Assembly: GCA_021464245.1 (NCBI GenBank)
Contig: JADCRB010000016.1
Coordinates: forward strand, 10,100,835 to 10,164,834
DNA: 64,000 nucleotides
Reading direction: 5' to 3'
Source of the DNA: Carallia brachiata
Taxonomy: Eukaryota; Streptophyta; Magnoliopsida; Malpighiales; Rhizophoraceae
The translations under genes were made by a program, and so were the position numbers. The notes under the pieces were generated by a model. The model was not told where the DNA came from. It saw only the letters and a list, made by a program, of their open reading frames with translations, and did no database searches. Positions 62,868 to 64,000 of the stretch are shown one piece after another; the first letter of the stretch is position 1; the number at the start of each line of letters is the position of its first letter.

Positions 62868-63423
62868 GTAAAAACCTTTAATTTCAACGCAAAACGCTTT
62901 TCCAACACCTTTTGAGGTGATAAATACATTCAATTCTCTCTAATAAGTGTGCAATTGATCATGATTTCCGTTTATTAGTTGCATAATATCTTTTGTGGTG
63001 TGAATAAAAAGGCTAAATCGCTTTATTTCTTGCAAATAAGTGATTTTCTTTCATTTTAATGACTTATTTAACACAAATTAAACTTAATTTAAGTATAAAT
63101 GCTTGAAAAAACCTTTAATTTCAATGTAAAATGCATTTCTAACACCTTTTGAGGTGGTAAATACATTCAATACTGTCTAATAAATGTGCAATTGATCATG
63201 ATTTGCATTTATTAGTTGCATAAGACCTTTTGTGGTGTGAATAAAGAGGCTAAATCACTTTATTTCTTGCAAATAAGTGATTTTCTTTCATTTTAATGGC
63301 TTATTTAAGACAGTTTAATGTTAATTTAAGCATAAATGCATGTTAAAACCTTTAATTTCAATGCAAAACGCATTTCTAACACCTTTTGAGGTGATAAATA
63401 CTTTCAATTCCCCCTAATAAGTG

Positions 63424-63444
63424 TGCAATTGATCATGATTTGCA
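63424..63444. other. TGCAA...TTGCA dyad overlapping ATTTGCAT octamer (example)
   Basis: TGCAA (63424-63428) and TTGCA (63440-63444) face each other around the palindromic TGATCA/ATCATGAT core. The right arm is part of ATTTGCAT (63438-63445), the reverse complement of the POU-type octamer ATGCAAAT. One octamer occurs in most monomers. It is lost in D (ATTTCCAT) and in F/L (ATTGGCAT). Binding is not implied by the match alone. Confidence 0.7.
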
Positions 63445-63502
63445 TTTATTAGTTGCATAAGGCCTTTTGTGACATGAATAAAGAGACTAAATCACTTCAT
63501 TT

Positions 63503-63739
63503 CATGAAAATAAGTTATTTTCTTTCAATTTGATGGCTTATTTAACCAAAATTGGACTTAAATAAAGTATAAATGCTCACAAAAACAATTAATTTCAATG
63601 TAAAACGCATTTTCAACACCTTTTGGGGTGTTAAATGCATTCAATTCCCTTTAATAAGTGTGCAATTGATCGTGATTTACATTTATTAGTTGCATAAGAC
63701 CTTTTGTGGCGTGAATAAAGAGGCTAAATCACTTTATTT
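63503..63739. repeat. Diverged satellite monomer, type Z (right copy)
   Basis: 237 bp. It shares with 5378-5605 TTTGATGGCTTATTTAA, AATTGGACTTAAATAAAG, GTATAAATGCT, CACAAAAAC and TTTTGGGGTG, none of which I see elsewhere. Its hairpin loop is CATGAAAA in place of CTTGCAAA. It is full length, so the 228-bp left copy is probably shortened by indels. Confidence 0.78.
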
Positions 63740-64000
63740 CTTGCAAATAAGTGCTTTTCTTTCATTTTAATATCTTATTTAACACAAATTAAAGTTAATT
63801 TAAGCACAAATTCTTGTAAAAACCATTAATTTCAATGCAAAACACATTTCCAACACCTTTTGAGGTGACAAATACATTCAATTCCTTTTAATAAGTGTGC
63901 AATTAATCATGATTTGCATTTATTTGTTGCATAATACCTTTTGTGGTGTGAATAAAAAGGCTAAATCGCTTTATTTCTTGCAAATAAGTGATTTTCTTTC
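63740..64000. repeat. Right edge: one monomer plus the start of the next
   Basis: The last full monomer has TTAATATCTTATT, AAGCACAAATTC and GGTGACAAATAC. The window then ends inside the following monomer at GATTTTCTTTC. The array clearly continues beyond the window. Confidence 0.9.

Larger units (their letters stand above)
62792..63502. repeat. Three mixed satellite monomers
   Basis: G- or U-like types with TTAAACTTGATTTAAG, TTAAACTTAATTTAAG with CTTGAAAAAACC, and a V-like monomer with AAGACAGTTTAATG and AAATGCATG. They are in register, with no order shared with a neighbouring HOR. Nothing else is visible. Confidence 0.75.
1..64000. repeat. 237-bp AT-rich satellite DNA, continuous head-to-tail tandem array
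   Basis: The same unit recurs without interruption and in one orientation across the whole window. In the clean right part, successive AAGACC landmarks lie at 59431, 59668, 59904, 60141, 60378, 60615, 60852 and 61089, a spacing of 236-237 bp. The consensus I built is 237 bp with 67 G+C (about 28%). Average spacing falls to 232-235 bp in indel-rich blocks. From the spacing there are about 270-275 monomers. There is no unique sequence between monomers and no interrupting element. Every frame of the consensus meets stop codons, so the array is non-coding. Established knowledge: megabase arrays of 150-350-bp AT-rich monomers are typical of eukaryotic centromeric and other heterochromatic satellites. 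I do not recognise the family by name. Confidence 0.98.

Noticed and set aside
1..64000. CRISPR array
   Set aside because: The repeat is contiguous, with no spacers of unique sequence. The 237-bp period and AT-rich, non-spaced structure are those of a satellite.
1..64000. Transposable element, LTR or helitron as source of the repeat
   Set aside because: No terminal repeats, target-site duplications, coding remnants or breaks in register were seen. The short dyads lie inside each monomer and do not bound an element.
1..64000. tRNA or rRNA genes, or a promoter in each monomer
   Set aside because: No cloverleaf, A/B box or rRNA-like segment. TATAA- and TAATAA-like strings are expected at 28% G+C.

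Overview
The window is non-coding from end to end. It is a single tandem array of an AT-rich satellite DNA in one head-to-tail orientation. The consensus monomer is 237 bp with about 28% G+C (67 of 237 in my hand-built consensus), and roughly 270-275 copies fill all 64 kb. I found no protein gene, RNA gene, transposable element, CRISPR array or unique sequence. Open reading frames reach only about 80 codons and are translations of the satellite itself. A homogeneous array this long, with higher-order repeats, points to a eukaryotic heterochromatic block, either centromeric/pericentromeric or a large non-centromeric satellite block. The sequence does not let me name the organism.

Monomers were placed by repeated landmarks (hairpin loop CTTGC/CTTAC, AACACCTTTTGAGGTG, the ATTTGCAT octamer, AAGACCTTTTG) and sorted into variant types by shared substitutions. 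Letters are my own labels. Types A to L make up the left half, M is a shared type, N to V belong to the right half, A'' and X are early variants, and Z is a rare diverged type.

Layout. (1) 1-6775 is a mixed region. It holds a 12-monomer block, a recent 3-monomer duplication and one diverged Z monomer, and it shares a 10-monomer segment with 5838-8180 at an offset of about 5.15 kb. (2) 6776-30265 is a well-ordered higher-order repeat (HOR). A 7-monomer unit A-B-C-D-E-F-G alternates with a 12-monomer unit, which is the same unit with five extra monomers (H-I-J-K-L) between F and G. Two subtypes of the 7-mer (7a, 7b) define a third tier, 12-7a-7b, of about 6.1 kb. (3) 30266-35337 has 8-monomer units carrying a recombinant A/D monomer, and ends with a truncated unit containing the only N (34587). 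(4) 35338-44671 is diverse and then almost featureless near-consensus monomers, with an embedded 8-mer. (5) 44672-49362 is a 13-monomer unit and a partial second copy. (6) 49363-53852 is mixed. (7) 53853-62791 is a second, unrelated HOR family: an 11-monomer unit of 2.6 kb, a 14-monomer expanded copy, a partial copy and a 4-monomer derivative. (8) 62792-64000 has mixed monomers including a second Z.

The most interesting structure is within the monomer. Each contains several short inverted repeats, the largest being a 13-bp-arm dyad around the CTTGC loop. Two diverged types keep a dyad there with different bases. At HOR positions A and D the dyad is regularly broken. Many blocks carry frequent one-base indels next to blocks that are almost clean. 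This looks more like uneven assembly polishing than biology and limits any fine reading of single monomers.
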